DNA from: SIG480 sp045595365
Lineage (GTDB): Bacteria; Bacillota; Clostridia; Oscillospirales; JAAYXM01
Assembly: GCA_045595365.1 (NCBI GenBank)
Contig: JAZOAI010000029.1
Location: forward strand, 1 to 6,871
Length of the DNA: 6,871 nt
Reading direction: 5' to 3'
In this document: one piece after another, positions 1 through 6,692 of the stretch
How positions within the stretch are numbered: position 1 is the stretch's first letter
How the letters are laid out: each line of letters opens with the position of its first letter
Program-made: the position numbers and the translations under genes
Notes under the pieces: model-generated
Databases searched by the model: none
Told to the model about the DNA's origin: nothing
Seen by the model: the letters and a program-made list of their open reading frames with translations, nothing else

Positions 1-17
1 TAATTACACTTTATGCT

Positions 18-75
18 ATAAACAAATCGAACCTCTCGACGTACTTATGTACTACTTCGGGTTCGATTTGTTTAT
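18..75. repeat. Large interrupted palindrome (hairpin element)
   Basis: Bases 18-33 are the exact reverse complement of 60-75, giving a 16 bp stem. The 26-base interior can fold further: CGA 37-39 with TCG 57-59, and GTAC 41-44 with GTAC 49-52 around a TTAT loop. The layered fold resembles a dispersed intergenic palindromic repeat (REP/MITE-like). It could also terminate a plus-strand gene ending left of the window, since the 3' arm is T-rich. No second copy occurs in the window, so repeat status is inference. Confidence 0.6.
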
Positions 76-98
76 TCTGCACTATTTTTCTAAAGCCC

Positions 99-140
99 AA
101 AAGGGTTTGTAGCAAAATGCATTTTGCTACAAACCCTTTT
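99..140. terminator. Perfect 42-base palindrome, probable terminator of the methyltransferase gene
   Basis: Bases 99-140 are a perfect palindrome centred on ATGCAT (117-122): 21 complementary pairs, of which roughly 19 can form once a small loop is allowed. It begins with AAAAGGG and ends with CCCTTTT, so either strand yields a GC-containing stem followed by a short U run. On the minus strand it lies 2 bases past the methyltransferase stop, which is the position of an intrinsic terminator. On the plus strand the T run is 5 long (137-141). Bidirectional use is plausible. Confidence 0.75.
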
Positions 141-142
141 TA

Positions 143-886
143 CTATATTCTCCTCGCAACGTAGTAAACTCGCATACTGTCATCCTTTGCGGGGGAAGTT
201 GAAAGGTCGTCGTATATGGCCTCAAGAGAAAAACCGTTGTGTGAGAGGCAAGCCTTGATTTCGTCTTCAGAGAAGGCGTATTCCTCGTGTTCTTCACAGC
301 TTCTCGACCAGAGATTGCCTTCCCTTTTGAAAACATCAAGCATCATAAGACAACGCCGCTCGTCTTCGTCAAACGCCGCTCTCCATATGCAGACATCTTC
401 TTCACTGTCGCGCATAAAACACTGCCCGTCAATTGTCCTGAATTTGTGAGCAGTATTAATGTCAAAAAGAAACAATCCCCCCGGGCGGATAAAGAACTTA
501 AGCCGCGAAAGTGTGGCATCGAGAGCCTCGGGGCCGTTGAGATAATTTATGCTGTCAAGGCAGGAGATAGCCGCGTCAACAGTTCCGTACAAATCAAGCT
601 CCTCCATCTCCTGACAGAGAAAGAGCGGTGGCGTGGCAGACGGTGAGCACGGCTTTGCGGCGGCAACGCTCAGCATATCGCAGGACGCATCAACTCCTAT
701 AACCTCATATCCGCGCTCTGCGAAAATAAAGGAGAGAGTCCCCGTTCCGCAGGCAAGGTCCAAAAGGCTTGAGACCTGCGTGTTGTGGATGTTAAACAAA
801 TGCTCAAAAAAATCAGCCCGGATTGGATATGAAACATCCTCGGTGAATTCGTCATAGCAAGCGGCAAGGCTTTCGTATCGGCTCAT
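143..886 (-). CDS. Class I SAM-dependent methyltransferase, YqeM-like
   Basis: This 247-residue protein is a soluble Rossmann-fold methyltransferase. Motif I, LLDLACGTG, is at residues 41-49 and binds S-adenosylmethionine. The acidic ribose-binding residue follows in GVDAS (D66). A motif-IV-like stretch, DAAISCLDSINYL, lies at about 104-116 and RPGGLFLFDINT at about 134-145. The N-terminus (YESLAACYDEFTEDVSY) resembles the YqeM family of Firmicutes, whose substrate is not established, so no target is claimed. The start chosen is ATG at 884-886 with AGGAGGG 8 bases upstream; a TTG six codons earlier is in frame but would place that site inside the gene. The gene is monocistronic, with its own promoter and terminator, and diverges from the PyrF-like gene. 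The fold is sure and the family assignment is moderate. Confidence 0.92.
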   Translation of the reverse strand: MSRYESLAACYDEFTEDVSYPIRADFFEHLFNIHNTQVSSLLDLACGTGTLSFIFAERGYEVIGVDASCDMLSVAAAKPCSPSATPPLFLCQEMEELDLYGTVDAAISCLDSINYLNGPEALDATLSRLKFFIRPGGLFLFDINTAHKFRTIDGQCFMRDSEEDVCIWRAAFDEDERRCLMMLDVFKREGNLWSRSCEEHEEYAFSEDEIKACLSHNGFSLEAIYDDLSTSPAKDDSMRVYYVARRI

Positions 887-938
887 CGGCAGACCCTCCT
901 TCAACTTGATTTTGCTGAAACTATCCCGTTTGCTGATT

Positions 939-967
939 AGGATACTATAAATTTAGCATCAAGTCAA
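939..967 (-). promoter_or_regulatory. Sigma-A-type promoter for the methyltransferase gene
   Basis: Read on the minus strand: -35 TTGACT (967-962), a 17-base spacer, and -10 TATCCT (944-939). The -35 matches five of six consensus bases and the -10 four of six. This places the start of transcription about 45 bases before the ATG. TATAGT overlaps the -10 region as an alternative, but with a short spacer. Confidence 0.55.
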
Positions 968-983
968 GAGAAAAAGATATACT

Positions 984-1011
984 TTGCAACATATTTATGT
1001 TATACTATAGA
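984..1011 (+). promoter_or_regulatory. Probable promoter of the PyrF-like operon
   Basis: Two overlapping readings are possible. One is an extended -10, TGTTATACT (998-1006), with no good -35. The other is TTGCAA (984-989) and TATAGA (1006-1011) with a 16-base spacer. Both lie 50-60 bases upstream of the ATG at 1060. The AT-rich block suits a plus-strand promoter back to back with the methyltransferase promoter, but the exact hexamers are uncertain. Confidence 0.45.
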
Positions 1012-1015
1012 TAAC
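988..1015. promoter_or_regulatory. Overlapping dyads at the promoter, possible operator
   Basis: AACATA (988-993) and TATGTT (996-1001) form an inverted repeat around TT. GTTAT (999-1003) and ATAAC (1011-1015) flank the palindrome CTATAG (1005-1010). Both dyads cover the putative -10 region, where a repressor could act. AT-rich sequence readily gives such symmetry by chance, so the regulatory role is a guess. Confidence 0.25.
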
Positions 1016-1059
1016 TGTATATAAAATTCCCGGTTGTTTTGCAAAGAGAGGGATTGATT

Positions 1060-1896
1060 ATGAAAATAGACTCGCTTATAACAAAAATCATAACAGGGGC
1101 GGCGCCTTGTGTTTTAGGGCTCGATATGGGATATTCCGAGCTTCCTTCGGAATTTATGCGCGGATATTCCGACAAAGCAGAGGCTGTTCGCGCCTTTAAC
1201 CGGGTGGTTATCGGGACACTCGCCGATATCATCCCCGCCGTTTCGGTGAACGTTCCCGCGCTTTTGCCGTATGGCACCGAAACCGTTGCGGATGCGATTT
1301 CCTTTGCCCGCGAAAAGGGGCTTTTTACAATCGCCGATGCAAAGTGCAGCGGCGATGTGCGCGCAGCTTCTGCCGAGGCAGAGCTTTATTTTGATATTAT
1401 GGGAGCAGACTGCGTTACCGTCTCGCCGTATTTCGGGACTGCGGGTCTTCTGCCGATTCTTGAAAAGAGCAAGCAGGAAGAAAAATGCGTTTTCGTTGCG
1501 GCTCATTCCGAAACCGGCTCGCCCCGCGAGGTGCGAGAGCTTATTGCGGGAACGCGGAGCGTTTACCGCGTAGTGTGCGAGCGGGCAAGCCGCCTTGGCG
1601 AGGACAGAATAGGCGCTATGGGATATTCAACAATCGGTGCTATGGTCGGCGGAGTTGCAAACAGCACGCTTTCCGAGCTTCGTCGTGTTCATAAAAATAT
1701 GCTTCTTCTCGTTACCGGGTATGATGGGGAGAAAACTGCCGCCCACGATATAAACGGCGCGTTTGATATGCGCGGGCTCGGCGGGCTTGTCTATGTTACT
1801 CGAACGATAACCGAGCCTGAGGGTGAGGGTGCATATTCAGAGCGTATGCGTTCCTCGGCGGAAAAGGTTATCCGTGACTTAAAACTTTGCTTCTGA
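1060..1896 (+). CDS. Divergent PyrF-like (orotidine 5'-phosphate decarboxylase, subfamily 2) protein, probably with an altered active site
   Basis: This 278-residue TIM-barrel protein follows the long PyrF subfamily end to end: CVLGLD near residue 22, IADAK at 91-95, TVSPYFG, GAMVGG, and GLGGLVYVTR ending at R248, the usual phosphate-binding arginine. True PyrF converts OMP to UMP using a Lys-Asp-Lys-Asp network. Here the first lysine (family motif AVKPQ) is replaced: the protein reads AVSVN, with S62. The DxKxxD motif reads DAKCSGD, so G98 sits where the second Asp belongs and an Asp follows one residue later. The PGYG and TSNPSS motifs are also changed (TGYDG; HSETGSP). Activity is therefore doubtful; a pseudoenzyme or new function is possible. 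The start is ATG 1060 with GAGAGGG 7 bases upstream. It is the first gene of a tight unit, with no pyr genes nearby. Confidence 0.88.
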   Translation: MKIDSLITKIITGAAPCVLGLDMGYSELPSEFMRGYSDKAEAVRAFNRVVIGTLADIIPAVSVNVPALLPYGTETVADAISFAREKGLFTIADAKCSGDVRAASAEAELYFDIMGADCVTVSPYFGTAGLLPILEKSKQEEKCVFVAAHSETGSPREVRELIAGTRSVYRVVCERASRLGEDRIGAMGYSTIGAMVGGVANSTLSELRRVHKNMLLLVTGYDGEKTAAHDINGAFDMRGLGGLVYVTRTITEPEGEGAYSERMRSSAEKVIRDLKLCF

Positions 1897-1916
1897 AACA
1901 AGAAAGGTAAGCTTGT

Positions 1917-3047
1917 ATGACAGACATATATTTTATCCGCCATGCAGAATCCTTCGGAAACCTCACCCGCCGCGTATACGGCTGGTATGACGGGCTTGTG
2001 ACTCCGAAGGGCTATGCTCAGATTGAAAAACTCAAGACCCGCTTTGAGAGTATTCAGATAGACGCGGTTTACTCAAGTGATTTGCTCCGCGCCTGCGAGA
2101 CGGCAAAGGCAATATATGAGCCGAAGGGGCTTGCACTTAATAAAGAGCCGGCCTTCCGCGAGATTTCCTTTGGCGCGTGGGAGGACAGACCCTGGGGCGA
2201 GCTCGTGTCGGAATTCCGGGATGAATATGACGCGTGGCAGAGCCACCCTCTAGATTTCTGCGTTGATGGAGGAGAGACATATGATGACGTTTATTCCCGC
2301 GCAAAACGCGCACTTTTGAGGATAATCTCCGAAAATGATGGAAAATCCATCGCGATTGTGAGCCACGGTGCTGCAATCCGTATGCTGATGTACGGCATTA
2401 AAAATTCTGATAATCTCTGCGGAGTTGAAAATGCAGATTGGGGCGATAACACCTGCGTCAGCCATTTTAAAGTGTCGGGCGGGAAGTTTTCAGAGGTGTT
2501 TTCAAATTGCAACGAGCATCTGCGCGAGCTTGAGGGCTTTGCAGACGGCATGGCCTGGGTTCGCGAGGGTGGCGGGAAAAACGTCTGGTTCAAAAATGCT
2601 CATCTTCCGGAAGATGGCGAGAAAATAAGGGAATACAGAAGCCTCGGCCAGCGCGAGGTTTTCGGAGATAAGAAGATTGACTTTAGAGCTATTGATCGCC
2701 ACGCAAAGCGGCTTCTTAAGAAGGACAATGAAAACATCGTCTTCGGATACCTTGCAGACAAAGAAATAGGAATGATAGAGCTTAACGGGGCGGTGAAGGT
2801 TTATCCTGAGGCCGGGCACATCTCGTTTTTATATTTAAAGCCCGAATATCGCCGCAAGCGTTTCGGAATCCAGCTTATCGGCCATGCGATGAGCCGCTAC
2901 AAGGCCTTGGGTAAAAAATACATAAGTGTCCGCGTGTCTGAAAAGAACACATCAGCGTGTGAGTTCTATAAAAAATACGGCTTTTATGAGGTGTTCCGGG
3001 AAAATGACGGCGGCGTAATTTCGCGCGTTATGATTCTTGGTATATAA
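1917..3047 (+). CDS. Fusion protein: histidine phosphatase (phosphoglycerate-mutase-like) plus GNAT N-acetyltransferase
   Basis: This 376-residue cytoplasmic protein has two domains. Residues 1-190 are a histidine phosphatase: the RHAES motif supplies R8 and the phospho-accepting H9, R58 lies in SSDLLRACETA, REISFGAWED (81-90) carries the likely acid E82, and SHGAAIR holds the second histidine, H150. All core catalytic residues are present. The REI-FG-W pattern is typical of CobC/phosphatase-type rather than glycolytic enzymes. Residues about 205-376 are a GNAT domain with the acetyl-CoA loop RRKRFG at 312-317, preceded by FLYLKPEY, and the C-terminal NTSACEFYKKYGF typical of the family. Both substrates are unknown. 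ATG 1917 has AGAAAGG 9 bases upstream. It begins 20 bases after the PyrF-like stop and ends 23 before the flippase start, so co-transcription is likely. No frameshift is seen. Confidence 0.93.
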   Translation: MTDIYFIRHAESFGNLTRRVYGWYDGLVTPKGYAQIEKLKTRFESIQIDAVYSSDLLRACETAKAIYEPKGLALNKEPAFREISFGAWEDRPWGELVSEFRDEYDAWQSHPLDFCVDGGETYDDVYSRAKRALLRIISENDGKSIAIVSHGAAIRMLMYGIKNSDNLCGVENADWGDNTCVSHFKVSGGKFSEVFSNCNEHLRELEGFADGMAWVREGGGKNVWFKNAHLPEDGEKIREYRSLGQREVFGDKKIDFRAIDRHAKRLLKKDNENIVFGYLADKEIGMIELNGAVKVYPEAGHISFLYLKPEYRRKRFGIQLIGHAMSRYKALGKKYISVRVSEKNTSACEFYKKYGFYEVFRENDGGVISRVMILGI

Positions 3048-3054
3048 TATAATG

Positions 3055-3073
3055 AAAAAGGGTGAAAATTTTG
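3055..3073 (+). promoter_or_regulatory. Ribosome binding site that fixes a TTG start for the flippase gene
   Basis: AAAAAGGGTGA (3055-3065) matches the extended anti-Shine-Dalgarno complement and lies 5 bases before TTG 3071. The upstream in-frame GTG at 3062 is inside this site and would have no spacer. The TTG start also gives the N-terminus usual for the family, a short charged MSEKK-type leader before the first membrane segment. Confidence 0.65.
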
Positions 3074-4669
3074 TCTGAGAAAAAAGGGGCGTCGTTTGTT
3101 CGCGGCGCGTTGATTCTTGCAATATCAAGCATATTGATAAAGATTATAGGGGCAGTGTTCCGCATTCCGCTTACAAACCTTGTAGGGGAATACACTATGG
3201 GGCTTTACAGTATGGCATACCGCTATTATTCCATACTGCTTACTATTGCAACAGCGGGAATTCCGATTGCTATATCGAAAATGATTTCCGAAAGTCGCGC
3301 TCTTTCAAGAGAACGCGAGACGAGAAAGATATTCCGGACTGCTATGAGTATGTGCGGAGGAATAGGCCTCGTCGGGATGCTTGTTCTCATTGTTTTTGCA
3401 AAGCCGCTTGCGCTTGCAACAAACGACATCAACGCTGTGCCGTCAATAATCGCGCTCGCTCCCGCAGTTTTTTTTATGGCGGTGACGGCAGGCTTTCGCG
3501 GGTATTTCCAGGGCCACGAAAATATGGTTCCGACAGCGCTCTCTCAGATAATTGAGGCGCTCTCAAGGCTCTTTATCGGGCTTGCACTTGCGTGGTTGCT
3601 TCTCTCTGCAGGCTTTGCGGAAAAGTACATCTCATCAGGCATAATTCTCGGAATAACCGCAGGAACCGTGCTCTCCGTTTTGCTTATGATTTTCTTTGCC
3701 ATCCGAGCAAGGAAAAAAGGAGAAAAGCTTCCGCATAATGACGAAAAGGCGCGTAAAAGCTCTGAAATTTTGTCGGCGCTTTTAAAAATTGCAGTCCCCG
3801 TTACATTAGGCTCGCTTGTTATGAACATCACAAGCACGATAGATATGTTCCTTATAACAAACCGCCTCTCCTCGCTCGGATACAACTCCGAAATGACAAC
3901 GTCACTTTTCGGGATTTATGAAAACTACGCACTTCCTCTGTTTAATCTCGTTCCGTCAATCATCATATCCTTAAACGTCAGCGTCACGCCGACAATTTCT
4001 GCCGCTCACGCGGTGGGAGACCGCGAAAAGCTTCACAAAACACTCCTCTCGGCGCTTCGGATAGTAATAATTTTCACGCTTCCCGCCTCTGTGGGAATTT
4101 CCGTTTTGTCAAAGCCGATTCTCTCTATTCTCTATAATTCTCCGGCAGATGTCGCAATCGCGGCGCCTGTGCTTTCAATCCTCGGAATCGCGTCATTCTT
4201 CCTTTGCGCTTCATCGCTCACATCAACCTCAATGCAGGCTTTGGGCCGCGCGACCATTCCGCTTATCACGATGCTCTGCGGCGCAGTTGTAAAGGTTTTT
4301 GCAAACTATGTTCTGATTGCAATCCCGGGGGTCGAGCTTTCCGGTGCGGCAATAGGGACTGTCCTCTGCTATGTTCTCATAACGGTTATGAATATGGTAT
4401 TCTTGAAACGTTTTGTCGGGTTTCGCCCGAAGCTTTCCGAAACGTATCTTCGCCCGGTTTTCTCATCCCTGATAATGGGCGCTTCCGTTTTTCTGATTTA
4501 CAAATTTGTTTCACCCATAGCTGGAAACCTCATCGGCGTTGCGGCCTCAATCTTCGTAGGCGTGATTGTTTATTTCGCGGCGATGCTGATTTTAAAAGGA
4601 ATAACGCGGGAAGACATAGAAGGGCTCCCGAAAGGAGAAAAAATAGCTGCAAAGCTATTTCCAAAATAA
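3071..4669 (+). CDS. SpoVB/MurJ-like polysaccharide or lipid-linked precursor flippase (MOP superfamily)
   Basis: This 532-residue integral membrane protein is strongly hydrophobic throughout, consistent with 12-14 transmembrane segments. The N-terminus (RGALILAISSILIKIIG, then FRIPLTNLVG) and the FRGYFQG block at 142-148 followed by PTALSQIIEALSRL at 154-167 are typical of the SpoVB/YtgP branch of the MATE-like oligosaccharide flippases. Members of that branch move lipid-linked cell-wall precursors across the cytoplasmic membrane; MurJ (YtgP) moves lipid II and SpoVB acts in spore cortex formation. The length fits both (about 520-545), and the sequence alone does not decide between them or a capsule flippase, so no symbol is given. 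It is the last gene of the plus-strand unit, followed by a terminator. The start is TTG 3071, chosen by its ribosome binding site. Confidence 0.93.
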   Translation: MSEKKGASFVRGALILAISSILIKIIGAVFRIPLTNLVGEYTMGLYSMAYRYYSILLTIATAGIPIAISKMISESRALSRERETRKIFRTAMSMCGGIGLVGMLVLIVFAKPLALATNDINAVPSIIALAPAVFFMAVTAGFRGYFQGHENMVPTALSQIIEALSRLFIGLALAWLLLSAGFAEKYISSGIILGITAGTVLSVLLMIFFAIRARKKGEKLPHNDEKARKSSEILSALLKIAVPVTLGSLVMNITSTIDMFLITNRLSSLGYNSEMTTSLFGIYENYALPLFNLVPSIIISLNVSVTPTISAAHAVGDREKLHKTLLSALRIVIIFTLPASVGISVLSKPILSILYNSPADVAIAAPVLSILGIASFFLCASSLTSTSMQALGRATIPLITMLCGAVVKVFANYVLIAIPGVELSGAAIGTVLCYVLITVMNMVFLKRFVGFRPKLSETYLRPVFSSLIMGASVFLIYKFVSPIAGNLIGVAASIFVGVIVYFAAMLILKGITREDIEGLPKGEKIAAKLFPK

Positions 4670-4671
4670 TA

Positions 4672-4714
4672 AAAAAGGAGTAGAGGCATTGGCCAAAGCC
4701 TCCACGCTTTTTTT
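4672..4714. terminator. Bidirectional intrinsic terminator between converging operons
   Basis: GAGGC (4683-4687) pairs with GCCTC (4698-4702). The stem continues outward with one A-C mismatch to GT/AC and then A-rich against T-rich arms. Seven Ts follow on the plus strand (4708-4714). On the minus strand the six As at 4671-4676 give a U run. The loop contains the palindrome TTGGCCAA. It ends the flippase transcript and the permease-lipoprotein transcript, whose stops are 46 bases apart. Confidence 0.88.
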
Positions 4715-4715
4715 A

Positions 4716-5183
4716 TTATTCAGCCATAAAGTCGCTTATATAAGAGAAGGAAATTTCATCGCCGTCAGAAAGCATATATTCCGATGCGGCAACCGAGGGG
4801 ATTTCACCGTTGACGAGGTATCCCCAGCCGGAATATTCTCCGCAGTCAAATTGATAGAGGTTTGAGATTCCCTCGATGTATTTTGAAGTCGTTCCCGTAG
4901 TCTCGGAAAACTCAAAATGGATGTTTTCTTCGCGGAGCTTTTCAATAATGATGTCAAATGCGCTATCTCCCTCGCTGAATTTCACTTCGCATTTTTCAAT
5001 GATGGCGCCGTCTTCGGGGAGAAGCTCGCGCTTTTCATCTGAAAGTGCATCGGATGAGAGCGCGTCATCACAACGGACCTCAAGGTAGCATGTGAGATTC
5101 TTTCCTGCATCGGCAGGCGTGCCGCAAGAGGAAACGGCGAGAAGGAGAATAACAGAGATAAAAAGGGTAATCAGTTTTTTCAT
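4716..5183 (-). CDS. Small lipoprotein with a DUF4430-like (transcobalamin-type) domain
   Basis: This 155-residue protein begins MKKLITLFISVILLLAVSSC: two lysines, a hydrophobic core and a lipobox (VSSC) with C20 as the lipidated residue, so it should be anchored on the outer face of the membrane. The rest matches the DUF4430 pattern: EGDSAFDII at 71-79, YIEGI at 102-106, CGEYSGWGYLVNGE at 114-127 and DGDEISFSY at 140-148. The domain is related to the C-terminal part of cobalamin-binding transcobalamins and is often found in surface proteins, but its ligand here is unknown. ATG 5183 is chosen because AAGGAAG lies 8 bases upstream; longer frames lack a signal peptide at their N-terminus. The gene follows the permease by 13 bases, and its ribosome binding site overlaps the permease TAA. 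It could be an accessory or binding subunit of the permease, but this is inference. Confidence 0.9.
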   Translation of the reverse strand: MKKLITLFISVILLLAVSSCGTPADAGKNLTCYLEVRCDDALSSDALSDEKRELLPEDGAIIEKCEVKFSEGDSAFDIIIEKLREENIHFEFSETTGTTSKYIEGISNLYQFDCGEYSGWGYLVNGEIPSVAASEYMLSDGDEISFSYISDFMAE

Positions 5184-5191
5184 TTTTAACA

Positions 5192-5199
5192 CTTCCTTA
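5192..5199 (-). promoter_or_regulatory. Ribosome binding site overlapping the permease stop codon
   Basis: On the minus strand the permease TAA (5199-5197) shares its last two bases with AAGGAAG (5198-5192), the ribosome binding site of the lipoprotein gene. This arrangement suggests translational coupling and fixed co-expression of permease and lipoprotein. Confidence 0.6.
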
Positions 5200-6597
5200 T
5201 ATAGATTTAATTGATTTTGGTTTTCTAAAGTATGCGCCGAGAGCCATAACCGCTCCGAATACGATAAGATACCACAGACATCCGATGCCGTGAGCGAGAA
5301 CGGTTGCATATATCATAAAAAGCGATGCGATAACCGCGAGAGAAGGAATAACAAAGCGTTTTATCATTCCAAGCTCTTTTGATTTCACCATCCACATAAT
5401 AAAAATCGGGATAAAAAAAGCATAGGTGGTAAGAACGGGAAGCTCAGTGGGGTCGAAAACAAAAGGACCCGCCCAGGTTTTTGCAAGATTAGAAAAGTAG
5501 AAGAAGACAAAAATGATAACCGAGCAGACAAGCCCGAAAACAGACGAGTTTGCCGACATATTCGTGTTTCTGTCAAGCTCACCGAAAATTTCGGGGCGCG
5601 GGCCTTCACCGCGGATGCCAAGCGAATACATACCGCGTGAGCAACCGAGCATAACGCCGTTGAGGGTCCCCATGCAGGAGATTGCAACAAACAGGTTCAG
5701 AACATTTCCGAAGACATTTCCGAAAAGGCGGGTGAAAGCAACGGAAGTCCCGTGTTCAATAAGCTCCCGGTTTGTTGCCGCGCCCGCAACACCTATGAAA
5801 TAGAGAACATATACAGTGATGATTATAAGCGACCCTGCAATAAGAGCTATGGGGAGATTGCGTTTTGTATCGCGAAGCTCAGAGTTTATAGAAGTTGCGA
5901 TAATCCAGCCGTCATATGCAAACGCGGTTGCACATACGGAGGAGAGAAAAGGGCTCTCCGATACGCCCGAAACTGCGACAGAGGCGGTGAAACTGTTTGC
6001 AAGGCCACCGGTGAAAATTCCGTATATAATTCCGCACACCGCCATAAGAACAAGCGGAATGAGTTTTATCACAGTCGCCCCGACCTGAACTTTGCCCGCA
6101 AGACGCGGAGAAAGTGTGTTTACCGCAAAGGAGAGGACAAGATAAAAAAGCGTAAGTACCATACATTCCGGGCCATAAACGAGGCCACCGGCATCTGCGG
6201 GAGTAATCAGAGGAAACTCGGAGTTGACGGAAACAACAAAAGTGAGAGTGAACCGCGCCGAGAGCCAGGCAAGTGACATTGTAAGTGCGGGGTAGTAAAT
6301 GGTAGAGAGAAACCAGCCGACATAATATGCAAAGCCTTCTCCGAGAGCAGCTTCGGCATAGTCGATAATTCCGTTTACTTTTTCGTGCTTCTGCGCCATT
6401 TGTGCAAAAGCGAGAACGGAAAAGAGCATAACAAGCCCGCCTGCAAGCCACGCAAAAATTCCGGTTTGCATATTTCCGCCGGTTTTTTCGAGTATTTCCT
6501 GAGCTTTGAAAAAGACACCACTGCCGATAACGATGCCGACAACCATGCATATGGCAGTGAACAAACCATATCTTTTGTGAAACTTTTCTTCCAACAA
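5197..6597 (-). CDS. APC-superfamily amino acid permease
   Basis: This 466-residue cytoplasmic-membrane transporter has about 12 hydrophobic segments. TM1 carries GIVIGSGVFF at residues 21-30, whose GSG break contacts the substrate amino and carboxyl groups in APC transporters. After TM6 the conserved FAYDGW (226-231) and NSELRDTKRNLP (238-249) are present, as in LAT/SteT-like exchangers and antiporters. The substrate cannot be read from the sequence; an amino acid is most likely. The start is TTG 6597, or the adjacent TTG at 6594, with AAGGGG (6608-6603) upstream; the first in-frame ATG (residue 18) would remove half of TM1. It is the first gene of a two-gene operon with the lipoprotein, transcribed from the promoter at 6693-6721 through a leader of about 90 bases. 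No broken motif was noticed. Confidence 0.94.
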   Translation of the reverse strand: MLEEKFHKRYGLFTAICMVVGIVIGSGVFFKAQEILEKTGGNMQTGIFAWLAGGLVMLFSVLAFAQMAQKHEKVNGIIDYAEAALGEGFAYYVGWFLSTIYYPALTMSLAWLSARFTLTFVVSVNSEFPLITPADAGGLVYGPECMVLTLFYLVLSFAVNTLSPRLAGKVQVGATVIKLIPLVLMAVCGIIYGIFTGGLANSFTASVAVSGVSESPFLSSVCATAFAYDGWIIATSINSELRDTKRNLPIALIAGSLIIITVYVLYFIGVAGAATNRELIEHGTSVAFTRLFGNVFGNVLNLFVAISCMGTLNGVMLGCSRGMYSLGIRGEGPRPEIFGELDRNTNMSANSSVFGLVCSVIIFVFFYFSNLAKTWAGPFVFDPTELPVLTTYAFFIPIFIMWMVKSKELGMIKRFVIPSLAVIASLFMIYATVLAHGIGCLWYLIVFGAVMALGAYFRKPKSIKSI

Positions 6598-6600
6598 AAA

Positions 6601-6658
6601 TTCCCCTTAAAAGAAGTTTTAAAAAGCAGTAGCTTTTAAAATATTTTCTCTGGGAAGC
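6601..6658 (-). promoter_or_regulatory. Structured leader of the permease operon
   Basis: Between promoter and start, 6617-6627 and 6632-6641 form an AT-rich hairpin closed by GC pairs around a 4-base loop, with one bulged A. TTCCC (minus strand, 6656-6652) could also pair with GGGAA (6605-6601), covering the ribosome binding site and enclosing that hairpin. This could hold translation down, but the 5 bp contact is short and no known riboswitch class was recognised. Confidence 0.25.
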
Positions 6659-6692
6659 ATCTGTTATATTCACACTGAAAAGATAATAAGTA

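Noticed and set aside
287..646. 119-residue plus-strand frame antisense to the methyltransferase
   Set aside because: It has no ribosome binding site or family resemblance and lies entirely inside a well-supported gene.
4641..4660. 8 bp perfect hairpin with a GCAA tetraloop at the end of the flippase gene
   Set aside because: It lies within the coding sequence and is not followed by a T run; the true terminator is at 4672-4714. Symmetry from Ala-Lys-Leu codons is a sufficient explanation.
4204..4683. 159-residue plus-strand frame within the flippase 3' end
   Set aside because: It is a frame-shadow of the flippase, running into the terminator and without a start signal.
5752..6276. 174-residue open frame on the plus strand
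   Set aside because: It is antisense to the permease, has a low-complexity charged composition, no ribosome binding site and no recognisable domain.
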